A DNA stretch of 5,987 nucleotides from Bacillota bacterium (lineage in GTDB: Bacteria; Bacillota; Clostridia; Acetivibrionales; DSM-1351), in the NCBI GenBank assembly GCA_023436485.1, contig JAEZIU010000352.1:1-5987 (forward strand), read 5' to 3'. Shown here piece by piece: positions 1 through 5,305 of this stretch. Each line of letters opens with the position of its first letter. Within the stretch, counting starts at the first letter, position 1. Both the position numbers and the translations under genes were made by a program. Under the pieces are notes generated by a model. It was not told the origin of the DNA. It saw nothing but the letters and a program-made list of their open reading frames with translations, and did not search any database.

Positions 1-1
1 T

Positions 2-304
2 GTATATGGGGCTGCTAAAGGTGCGAAATTTAAGGGAGTGAGTAAGACTAAGCTTAGAGACACTTATGGGAAAGTTATAGATAAATCTAAAGTGCCAAAG
101 CCATGTAAAAATAATAAAAAAGTAACAGGAAAAATGGGTAGCTTGGACACGGAAGGAAAACCTAATTCAAGTACAGAGTTATATAATAGCAATGGAAAAT
201 TAATACAAAGAAGATACTACAATAGCAAAGGTAATGTTCAATATGACATCGATTTTTCTCATGGTGGAAATCATAAATTTCCACATATTCATTATTGGAA
301 ATAA
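2..304 (+). CDS. C-terminal end of a polymorphic (Rhs/WapA-type) toxin, 5' partial
   Basis: The frame is open from base 2 to a TAA at 302-304 and enters from the left edge, so this is the last 100 codons of a larger protein. A GTG at 38 is available but has no convincing ribosome binding site; I take the segment as internal coding sequence. The end is lysine-rich, then has a duplicated Tyr/Asn/Gly pattern (YNSNGK, YYNSKG) and finishes with a histidine cluster, DIDFSHGGNHKFPHIHYWK. Closely placed His residues at the extreme C-terminus (H-G-G-N-H, PHIH) are typical of nuclease-type toxin tips, but I cannot name the family, so RNase or DNase activity is only a guess. A presumed immunity gene starts 23 bases downstream, the usual toxin-then-immunity order. 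The Rhs-core repeats further right support placing this as the tip of an Rhs/WapA protein whose N-terminal part lies outside the window. Confidence 0.65.
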   Translation, partial: VYGAAKGAKFKGVSKTKLRDTYGKVIDKSKVPKPCKNNKKVTGKMGSLDTEGKPNSSTELYNSNGKLIQRRYYNSKGNVQYDIDFSHGGNHKFPHIHYWK

Positions 305-327
305 CATGAATTTAGAAGGAGAGGAAA

Positions 328-765
328 ATGTGGAATAAAATTGAGACAGAATCTGATATTTCAAATTTTATGAAGATTATGAATAATTTGTCGGATAGCT
401 GTATTAAAGAGATTAAATACGTAAGTGGTGGTTATGTAAATGAAGATTTGAGTATGCATGCTCAAAACTCAAAAAGATATTTAAATATTTGTTTTCAAAG
501 GCAATATAGCTCATTTTCAACAATAGAATTAATGTTCCATGGAGTGAAAAGATTCAATATGGTACCTAGAAATGAGCATCAAGATTGTGTGATTTATGAT
601 TCTAGCTTCATTAAAAATCAAAATTTGTTTTATTGGGCTGATTATGAAGAGTTAGATATAAGTAATATTGATGATTACGGTACACTTGTTATAGCTGATC
701 AAGTCTATTGGCGAAGCATTAATACTGGATTAGGGGATAAAGAAATATATATTAATAATATGTAA
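328..765 (+). CDS. Putative immunity protein for the upstream toxin tip
   Basis: Intact 145-residue protein starting at ATG 328 with a strong Shine-Dalgarno (AAGGAGAGG, 316-324) a few bases upstream. There is no signal peptide or membrane segment, so it should be cytosolic. It is rich in aromatic and acidic residues (for example FYWADYEELD and a DQVYWRS stretch near the end), as expected of a small acidic protein that binds and blocks a basic toxin. I do not recognise a named domain; it resembles uncharacterised Firmicutes proteins found beside toxin tips. Function is inferred from position: directly after a lysine- and histidine-rich toxin end and 6 bases before the next Rhs-core fragment. 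No terminator separates it from that fragment, so transcription probably continues to the right. Confidence 0.7.
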   Translation: MWNKIETESDISNFMKIMNNLSDSCIKEIKYVSGGYVNEDLSMHAQNSKRYLNICFQRQYSSFSTIELMFHGVKRFNMVPRNEHQDCVIYDSSFIKNQNLFYWADYEELDISNIDDYGTLVIADQVYWRSINTGLGDKEIYINNM

Positions 766-771
766 CGAAAA

Positions 772-1142
772 GGCGGAAATAATAATTGAAGTGGGGCATA
801 TACTTATGCTAACGCAGAATGTATCAGCTTTAAGACCTTGGACAAGTAGAAGGAAAATCGAACAATCCGTTATATTACTTAAGTGACGCCTTAGGCTCCA
901 CCATAGACATCACGAATATGAACGCGGGTATTATCGACAGTAATCGCTTTGCATTTTACGGGGAAGCTATCTCACCGGTAGCAAAGAGTGCAAGACTAAC
1001 CAACAGCCCGTTCGGATTCACCGGAGAGAGTCATGATATTGAAGGTGGATGATTAATATACCGTAGAGCAAGATATTATGAGCCGGAGACAGGAAGATTC
1101 CTGAGTGAGGACAGCTTTGAAGGACAGATAAGTAATCGTTAA
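772..1142 (+). pseudogene. Rhs-core remnant, copy A (frameshifted, in-frame stop)
   Basis: Homologous to the Rhs core at 5525-5881. It begins in the YD-repeat end (GAYTYAN, frame 1, about 793-813). After an indel around 820-833 it continues in frame 0 as LGQVEGKSNNPLYYLSDALG, then INAG-like IIDSNRFAF, NSPFGFTGESHDIEGG, and RARYYEPETGRFLSEDSFEG. An extra three bases place a TGA stop at 1050-1052 exactly before the LIY(L)RARYYEP signature, and a TAA at 1140-1142 closes the frame at the toxin boundary. It has no start codon with a ribosome binding site. Compared with copy C it retains five codons (DITNM region, about 907-921) that C lacks. The hallmark RARYYEPETGRF is the Rhs-associated core motif; in a working protein it ends the shell that encloses the toxin. 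This copy cannot encode a functional protein and can serve only as DNA homology or as a relic. Confidence 0.85.
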
Positions 1143-1144
1143 AT
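772..1144 (+). repeat. Dispersed direct repeat, Rhs core unit A
   Basis: Aligns with 5525-5881 almost end to end, including perfect runs of 37 nt (1014-1050 with 5748-5784) and 32 nt (918-949 with 5652-5683). Differences are a 15-base segment kept only here, a 3-base insertion here and scattered substitutions and single-base indels. Confidence 0.88.
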
Positions 1145-1262
1145 TTACGATATCTCGTCTGATAGAGTAAAAATGACTGTTTGGAATAAAGCACCTAATG
1201 GTAAATGGTATCCTCGTGACGTTAAATCAGAAGAACCAGTGCCTAAAGGTTTATTAAGGTAA
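1143..1262 (+). pseudogene. Tail of a deleted toxin domain (last 39 codons)
   Basis: Directly after the TAA at 1140-1142 the same frame stays open for 39 codons to TAA 1260-1262. The translation includes VWNKAPNGKWYPRD and ends EPVPKGLLR, a plausible protein C-terminus. It sits 12 bases ahead of an immunity gene, where the end of a toxin is expected. There is no DPSG-type boundary and no room for a toxin body, so the remainder was probably lost when the core and the tail were joined near 1137-1144. I do not recognise the toxin family. Alternative: a non-coding stretch open by chance, though its natural codon pattern and position argue for a real remnant. Confidence 0.55.
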
Positions 1263-1263
1263 T

Positions 1264-1268
1264 GGAGG
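1264..1268 (+). promoter_or_regulatory. Shine-Dalgarno GGAGG for the 1275 start
   Basis: A perfect GGAGG core with 6 bases to ATG 1275 fixes the start of the immunity gene. The toxin tail upstream ends at 1262, so translation of the immunity gene does not depend on the broken toxin. Confidence 0.8.
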
Positions 1269-1274
1269 ATATAT

Positions 1275-1730
1275 ATGAAGAAGTATGAAAGTATAGTAAA
1301 CAATGGTATTATGAAATACTTTATTGAGATAAGAGGTAAAACACTTATGAATCATGCAGCAAATTCATGTAATATAGAGAATACATTGGCTGTAGCAAGT
1401 GTTTTCTGTCCAGAGATTATTGAAGTAAAAGATTACATTTTTATATCAGAATTTTACAATAACAATATTGATAGTCTCGAGGAAACATATGGTAAAGACA
1501 AAAGGAAGATAGAAATGTTTGTTAATAGCTGGTCATTAACAGATTTTTTTCTTCAAGGGAATGAGGAATTAATGAATCTTGATGATTTGATTGAAGAGTT
1601 TGGTAAAGTGATTAAATATTTTTGGACAATAAGATTTAAAGAGTTATTTCCTGATAAAAATATTATAGTCAAGACAGGTTTTGAAATATTGGGAGAAAGT
1701 GGGTTAACAGTTACCGTTTATCAAAAATAG
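1275..1730 (+). CDS. Putative immunity protein of cassette 2 (toxin deleted)
   Basis: Intact 151-residue cytosolic protein with no signal peptide or membrane span. The N-terminal third is mixed (MNHAANSCNIENTLAVASVF), the middle is acidic (YGKDKRKIEMFVNSWSLTDFF), and the C-terminal third has alternating hydrophobic and charged residues (EEFGKVIKYFWTIRFKELF) before a short beta-like end. The domain is unknown to me; similar uncharacterised proteins occur beside clostridial toxin tips. Its role as an immunity protein is inferred from its place right after a toxin tail and an Rhs-core remnant, and from having its own strong GGAGG site and its own terminator. It survives although its toxin is reduced to 39 codons, as expected of an orphan immunity gene kept for protection against neighbours. 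Confidence 0.7.
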   Translation: MKKYESIVNNGIMKYFIEIRGKTLMNHAANSCNIENTLAVASVFCPEIIEVKDYIFISEFYNNNIDSLEETYGKDKRKIEMFVNSWSLTDFFLQGNEELMNLDDLIEEFGKVIKYFWTIRFKELFPDKNIIVKTGFEILGESGLTVTVYQK

Positions 1731-1735
1731 TTATT

Positions 1736-1782
1736 ACCGGCGTATAGTTCAGATTATCTAAATCTTACGCCGGTTGTTTTTT
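1736..1782 (+). terminator. Rho-independent terminator after the cassette 2 immunity gene
   Basis: A perfect 9-bp inverted repeat, ACCGGCGTA (1736-1744) and TACGCCGGT (1766-1774), encloses a loop that contains a second smaller pairing (AGATT/AATCT). It is followed by a T-rich run (TGTTTTTT, 1775-1782). It lies 5 bases after the stop at 1730 and should end the transcript running from the left. Confidence 0.9.
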
Positions 1783-1807
1783 CTGTTTACTGATAATGAA
1801 CCAGCCA

Positions 1808-1994
1808 TTCTTCAATAGCCCGTTTGGATTTACTGTTGAAAGTCATGACATTGAGGGTGGATTAATATACCTTAGAGCAAGATATTATGAACCGAAGACT
1901 ACACGCTTCATTCAAGAAGACCCTAATCAGAGATGGAACTAACTATTATATCTATTGTTATAATGATCCGGTCAATATGACCGATCCATCAGGA
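1808..1994 (+). pseudogene. Rhs-core remnant, copy B (short, 1-nt insertion)
   Basis: Frame 2 reads NSPFGFTVESHDIEGG, then LIYLRARYYEPKTTRF and IQEDP, the classic end of an Rhs-associated core. At 1925/1926 there is one A too many: removing it gives EDP-IRDGTNYYIYCYNDPVN-MTDPSG in a single frame. As it stands, frame 2 meets TAA at 1940-1942 and the sequence resumes in frame 0. The copy begins abruptly at the NSPFGFT motif, 26 bases after the terminator T-run, so everything upstream in the core is missing. It ends at the DPSG boundary (1983-1994), where the toxin domain starts. It shares 27 identical bases with copy C (1868-1894 and 5789-5815). Confidence 0.85.
1814..1906 (+). repeat. Dispersed direct repeat, Rhs core unit B
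   Basis: Matches the last third of units A and C, starting at the codons for NSPFGF (1814 aligns with 1002 and 5736). The best run is 27 identical bases (1868-1894 with 5789-5815). Homology fades after the RYYEP motif, where this unit follows a different core lineage (QEDP-IRDG rather than LSEDSYEG). Confidence 0.82.
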
Positions 1995-2531
1995 TTGAAA
2001 CCAGGGGATCTGTTTAATACTATTGATAAAGCAGCAAGAGATGCAGCGATTTATATGGGAGTATCACGTTCATTTGATAAAGGTTGGGAATATGGAACAA
2101 TAATTTATAAAATATCGAAAACAGGAATTACTCATGTAACAAAATCAAAAATTGTTTGGTCTTTTAGCTTAAATATATTTTGGCCTGGTTGGAAACCTAC
2201 AAGGGTATATTACAAAAATGCAGTTGAGACTAAAGTTACAAAATATTCTTATGTAGAACCTAGAACTGATAAGGATCCTTGGGGCGTTTCATACCCTAGT
2301 ACACCATTTAGGAAAGAAAGGGTTGCAACAGTTCATACACACCCTATGGGTAGTGGATTAGGAATTACGAGGTTTTCCAATACTGATAAGACTAATGCAA
2401 AAACAAGAGGTGTTCCGAATTATGTGTATGGTCCAAACGGAGAGTTGAGAAAGTATGATCCAGCAACAGGAAAGGATAAACTCTTATATTCTGATCTTCC
2501 TAAATCGAAAAAGACACCTTGGAAAAAATAA
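1887..2531 (+). CDS. JAB/DUF4329-like toxin domain with partial Rhs-core leader
   Basis: The longest frame is 214 residues from ATG 1887. Residues 1-14 are an out-of-frame reading of the Rhs core, residues 15-36 are genuine core ending in DPSG, and the toxin domain follows. There is no Shine-Dalgarno at 1887, so the start is doubtful and the gene may be silent. The domain resembles DUF4329, a JAB/MPN-type putative metallopeptidase of polymorphic toxins: a Glu in WEYGTIIYK (E68), the pair H150-T-H152 in VATVHTHPMG, and FSNTD (S164, D167). These match the order of the JAMM metal-binding pattern E...HxH...SxxD, with a slightly longer loop than canonical JAMM proteins. The end is a Gly/Asn/Lys-rich tail (NGELRKYDPATGK). 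Known family role: isopeptidase-like activity is predicted, not shown here. An NTF2-fold immunity gene follows 24 bases later. Confidence 0.7.
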   Translation: MNRRLHASFKKTLIRDGTNYYIYCYNDPVNMTDPSGLKPGDLFNTIDKAARDAAIYMGVSRSFDKGWEYGTIIYKISKTGITHVTKSKIVWSFSLNIFWPGWKPTRVYYKNAVETKVTKYSYVEPRTDKDPWGVSYPSTPFRKERVATVHTHPMGSGLGITRFSNTDKTNAKTRGVPNYVYGPNGELRKYDPATGKDKLLYSDLPKSKKTPWKK

Positions 2532-2555
2532 CTTAATAAAAAAGAGGTGATCGGT

Positions 2556-2975
2556 ATGAAGAATAAAATCATTATTTCAATTACAATTCTTTTTGTTTTG
2601 GCTGTTATAGGAGGTGTAGCAATAATGTTATTTAGTTTAAAACAACCGCCAAAAACGAAACCGGCTGGTGCAGGAAAATTTGATTTAACCAATTATCAAT
2701 GGGAAATCGAAACATTTCCGTCTGATAAAAATGTTGGCCAAGTCGATGATGCGAATACGGCGATAGAGAAATCAAAAGAAATATGGTTGGATAAATATAG
2801 TGAGGTTAATGGACAGCCATATAATCCTATCAACGGAAGAAAAATTGAAGTCTCCTATGATTCTAAAAAAGAGTGTTGGCATATTAACGGTACTTTACCG
2901 CCTGATGTGGACGGTGCTGCTCCAAATGCTTTAATTCAGAAAGAGGGACAAGTGTTAGCAGTTTGGATGGGGTAA
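2556..2975 (+). CDS. Membrane-anchored NTF2-fold immunity protein
   Basis: 139 residues from ATG 2556, chosen because AGAGGTGAT (2543-2550) is a good ribosome binding site at proper spacing; a GTG at 2547 lies inside that site and is unlikely to be used. Residues about 4-27 are a single hydrophobic span with no lipobox Cys, so the protein is probably anchored with its C-terminal domain outside the cytoplasm. A short Pro/Lys/Gly linker leads to a domain from about 62 to 139 that matches the NTF2-fold immunity family: DDANTAIEKSKEIWLDKYSE, then CWHINGTLPPDVDGAAPNA and a final beta strand IQKEGQVLAVW. The family is an established immunity type in polymorphic toxin systems. Here it pairs with the JAB/DUF4329-like toxin immediately upstream, so it presumably blocks that domain at the cell surface. 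The pairing is by position, not demonstrated. Confidence 0.82.
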   Translation: MKNKIIISITILFVLAVIGGVAIMLFSLKQPPKTKPAGAGKFDLTNYQWEIETFPSDKNVGQVDDANTAIEKSKEIWLDKYSEVNGQPYNPINGRKIEVSYDSKKECWHINGTLPPDVDGAAPNALIQKEGQVLAVWMG

Positions 2976-3064
2976 TTGTTACAGGGGCATGTCTGAGTAA
3001 ATTGTTATATGAGAAACTGATAAAACATATTAACCCGTTGGGTTTGTTAATAATTAAACTCTAA

Positions 3065-3106
3065 AACAAATCCCGCCTTTGCAAAAACGCATTGGCAGGA
3101 TTTGTT
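3065..3106. terminator. Hairpin, probable transcription terminator
   Basis: AACAAATCC-GCC (3065-3077) pairs with GGC-GGATTTGTT (3094-3106) over about 12 positions with one C/A mismatch (a G-U pair if read on the - strand) and an inner TGC/GCA pairing. There is no clear T-run on the + side (TTGTTCTATTG), so efficiency is uncertain. It lies about 90 bases after the NTF2-fold immunity gene, with a weaker AACCC/GGGTT hairpin between (3032-3044). Confidence 0.45.
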
Positions 3107-3136
3107 CTATTGTCCGATAATTTGAATTCATCCTGA

Positions 3137-3382
3137 AATATTCCAAACTCAACAGTAGATTTTGATAAAAACTACTTACTTATTTCTTTTGGTAGAGAAA
3201 TAAGTCAAATAACTTATACAAGAGTGAGCAAGTATTTTACCTCCTATAAAGGAACGTATCTTGGAAAAGAAATTTATAAGAAAAAATTATATGAACATAC
3301 AATTTTTGTATACGAGATAAATAAAGTAAAACTTATAAATGAAGAACAAGCAGAACTTCCATACACTTTGAGATTAGAATAA
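3137..3382 (+). pseudogene. 5'-truncated fragment of an unknown, possibly immunity, protein
   Basis: Frame 2 is open from just after a TGA (3134-3136) to TAA 3380-3382, 81 codons, with no start codon carrying a ribosome binding site near the beginning. The translation is convincing protein: VDFDKNYLLISFGREISQI, then YKGTYLGKEIYKKKLYEHT and EEQAELPYTLRLE at the end. It resembles the C-terminal half of small secreted or lipoprotein-type clostridial proteins, several of which sit next to toxins. No named domain is recognised. Since it lies between an NTF2-immunity cassette and a truncated protease toxin, I infer that it is the leftover of another cassette's immunity gene whose 5' half and toxin have been deleted. 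Confidence 0.5.
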
Positions 3383-3447
3383 ATAAATGTATTGATAGCA
3401 GCGCTGATTGCAATATAATTAAGAAAAGATAGGTATAACAATACTAA

Positions 3448-3762
3448 ATTGTTGTAGCATATCATTGGGTAACTATAACTGGAATTAATGATAATTTAGT
3501 AACAGGTAAAGTAGAACTAGAGATATCAACATGGGGAGATAAAGCTACAATTAGTTTAAATGAATTATATAATATTAAAAACCTAACTGACTTTTTTATA
3601 CCTTCAACTTTTTTTTGTTTTTATAATATTTCTCCATATTTATACAATGGAACAAATCTTCATAACAAAGGGAAATATGGATCAAATCATACATATAATC
3701 CAAAATTAGTAGATAATCAAGCAGGAGTTTACATATTACTTAAAACAATTATGGATAGGTGA
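3448..3762 (+). pseudogene. Start-less toxin fragment, papain/C39-like cysteine protease C-terminal half
   Basis: Frame 1 is open from after TAA 3445-3447 to TGA 3760-3762, 104 codons, with no usable start until the fourth-last codon region. It reads VAYHWVTITGINDNL, then ELEISTWGDKATISLNELYN and finally QAGVYILLKTIMDR. His followed by VTITG, a short gap and STWG resembles the catalytic His and the (N/D/S)xWG strand of papain-like or C39-like proteases. The nucleophile Cys, which would lie further upstream, is not present, so this is the C-terminal part only and would be inactive. It ends 7 bases before the start of a lipoprotein gene, as expected of a toxin tip followed by its immunity gene. 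Family assignment is tentative; that it is real coding sequence is better supported than what it codes for. Confidence 0.5.
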
Positions 3763-3769
3763 GGTGTCT

Positions 3770-4507
3770 ATGTATAAGTATATAATTTTAATTCTTTGCC
3801 TAATGTTCGCACTGTTTTCTGGTTGCTCAAAATCTGAGAATATTAAGGAGTTAGCTACAATTCATCCAGAAGATCAATTGTCGAAAGTCAATACATCTAA
3901 TATTTTTAAAGAAGATAATTTTTATCTTACTTCAAGCATCACTATTAACGACATTGTAGCATATGAAAGTGGAGAAACAAAAACTCCTAGGAAAACAGAT
4001 ATAGTTAATATAAAAGTCTATAAAGTATCTGACTATCAAAATGGGTCGATTTATAAACTAGTTATTCCACCAATTGATGACCATGATGGTTATTTGAATA
4101 AAAGTCGTTTAAACATATATTTTTATGTCACAGCAGATAAAATATATCGACTTTGGAGCTATATTTATAATGATGAGAAATTAATTGAATTTTACGATGA
4201 TGATAACTTACTTTTAAAATGTTTAGATACTGAAGAAAAGATAATGAAAAATAGTTATTTGATTTTTCAGCCAAAGCCAATGCCAGATGTGAAAAAAGAA
4301 GACGAAATAGGTATGCATAATTTTCTTGATATTAAAGATAATCAGATAATATCAAGAATGTGGATAACTAAGAATAACGGGGATACTGATTTTTATGAAG
4401 AATTCACATGGGATTTAAACAAAGGATTAGTTGTTTACGATAGTGGGTATGGGGCAGAGAGCGAAATTCTATATATAAAGGATATTGCTCTCTTAGATAC
4501 TCATTAA
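3770..4507 (+). CDS. Putative immunity lipoprotein
   Basis: 245 residues from ATG 3770. The site GGTGAGGTG (3758-3766) gives proper spacing, so the in-frame GTG at 3764 is rejected as part of the ribosome binding site. Residues 1-18 form a lipoprotein signal peptide (MYKYIILILCLMFALFSG) with lipobox FSG-C at Cys19, predicting lipid anchoring to the outer face of the membrane. The mature part has no recognised domain; it is acidic and beta-rich in appearance, with stretches such as NIKVYKVSDYQNGS, FYVTADKIYRLWSY and a late FYEEFTWDLNKG. It starts 7 bases after the stop of the truncated protease-like toxin fragment, so the most economical reading is an immunity protein acting outside the membrane against that toxin. 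It could alternatively be an unrelated lipoprotein. A strong terminator follows at 4620-4656. Confidence 0.65.
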   Translation: MYKYIILILCLMFALFSGCSKSENIKELATIHPEDQLSKVNTSNIFKEDNFYLTSSITINDIVAYESGETKTPRKTDIVNIKVYKVSDYQNGSIYKLVIPPIDDHDGYLNKSRLNIYFYVTADKIYRLWSYIYNDEKLIEFYDDDNLLLKCLDTEEKIMKNSYLIFQPKPMPDVKKEDEIGMHNFLDIKDNQIISRMWITKNNGDTDFYEEFTWDLNKGLVVYDSGYGAESEILYIKDIALLDTH

Positions 4508-4619
4508 AAATATCCATAGAGATTATATAATTATTTCATTCCGATATAAAATCCCTTCACAAAGTAATCCATGATGGAGATTGAGGACATTTTAACATAA
4601 GTTTTCTTACTAAACAAAG

Positions 4620-4656
4620 TCCCCAGTCTCCATTTAAGGAGTCTGGGGATCTTTTT
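4620..4656 (+). terminator. Strong rho-independent terminator
   Basis: TCCCCAG-T-CTCC (4620-4631) pairs with GGAG-T-CTGGGGA (4638-4649), a 12-position stem with one central T/T mismatch and a small AT-rich loop, followed by five Ts (4652-4656). It is 113 bases after the lipoprotein gene and would end that transcript. Confidence 0.88.
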
Positions 4657-4819
4657 GGTGCGTACAGTGAAGCTGGATCACCCCAGTCGGTGTAAGTTCG
4701 GCTACGGTAATCACCAGTGAGCCGTAATGCAGGACGCTAAGTGGATGGATAAAGTCCTCGAAAGCGGAATATGCAAACCAAATATTAAGAAAGATGAATT
4801 AGTCATAAGGAGATTATTT
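4657..4819. other. Higher-GC unassigned segment before the membrane-protein gene
   Basis: Together with 4508-4656 this is a stretch of just over 300 bases with no confident gene. Bases 4508-4619 show nothing recognisable; 4620-4656 is the terminator. The first half of 4657-4819 is clearly richer in G and C than the flanks. In frame 2 it reads VRTVKLDHPSRCKFGYGNHQ, a TGA at 4718-4720, then an open leader from ATG 4727 (MQDAKWMDKVLESGICK) that joins the next gene in frame. A small CGGCT/AGCCG inverted repeat is present around 4698-4722. I recognise no family; it may be a remnant of another gene or element. Confidence 0.3.
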
Positions 4820-5269
4820 ATGAAACATAAAAAAATATACATTATTATATTGAGTGCTTTAGTACTTTTAGTACTTATGTTATTTGTTATATATTTTAAT
4901 CAAAAAGATAGACCATCTAGCATAATTAAAAGAGAATTGAATTTATCACTCCCTTCTACATCTAAGATAATAAACTATTATTATGATAGAAGGGATGAAT
5001 ATTTTATGGCAAAAGTACAAATTAGCGAGAGGGATATAAATAATATAAAAGAAGATCTTAAAAAGCATTTTAAAAATGAACATATAATTAAAAATAAAAA
5101 TGAAATACCACATTTTGAAAACAATGCTTCATGGTGGGATATGAATAAAAATGGTATTGAAGTATGTTATTTTACATTTCTTTCGGGGAAGCATATAAAA
5201 TCCATAGAAGTATGGGTATTTATTGTTAGGCAATGTGATGGAAAGTATTATTTATATATAGCAAACTAA
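4820..5269 (+). CDS. Single-span membrane protein, putative orphan immunity protein
   Basis: 149 residues from ATG 4820, chosen because AAGGAGA (4808-4814) is an excellent ribosome binding site; an in-frame ATG at 4727 would add 31 unlike residues ahead of the membrane segment and lacks a site. Residues about 6-26 (YIIILSALVLLVLMLFVIYF) are one transmembrane helix behind a KHKK start, so the C-terminal 120 residues should face outward. That part contains RELNLSLPSTSKIINYYYD, ISERDINNIKEDLKKHF, NNASWWDMNKNGIEVCYFTF and a final KYYLYIAN. No named domain is recognised. The architecture matches the membrane-tethered immunity protein at 2556-2975, and it is flanked by toxin cassettes, so immunity is inferred. 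No toxin fragment can be recognised directly upstream. Confidence 0.6.
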   Translation: MKHKKIYIIILSALVLLVLMLFVIYFNQKDRPSSIIKRELNLSLPSTSKIINYYYDRRDEYFMAKVQISERDINNIKEDLKKHFKNEHIIKNKNEIPHFENNASWWDMNKNGIEVCYFTFLSGKHIKSIEVWVFIVRQCDGKYYLYIAN

Positions 5270-5305
5270 CATTAATATAATCTAAAGGCTGTTGTCTGAT
5301 AAGGA

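Noticed and set aside
38..40. GTG start for the first gene
   Set aside because: The frame is open to the left edge and the upstream bases are not a ribosome binding site at proper spacing, so the gene most likely begins outside the window.
2420..2692. Open frame on the - strand overlapping the end of the JAB-type toxin and the start of the NTF2 immunity gene
   Set aside because: It is antisense to two well-supported genes, has no convincing ribosome binding site, and its hydrophobic stretch is the reverse of the immunity protein's membrane segment.
3274..3465. Short - strand open frame
   Set aside because: Composition is typical of AT-rich antisense noise, and it overlaps the protein-like remnants on the + strand.
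4657..4730. Group II intron or other structured RNA, suggested by GTGCG and GAGCCGTA-like words
   Set aside because: No domain V hairpin, no reverse transcriptase and no extended secondary structure could be made; the resemblance is a few short words.
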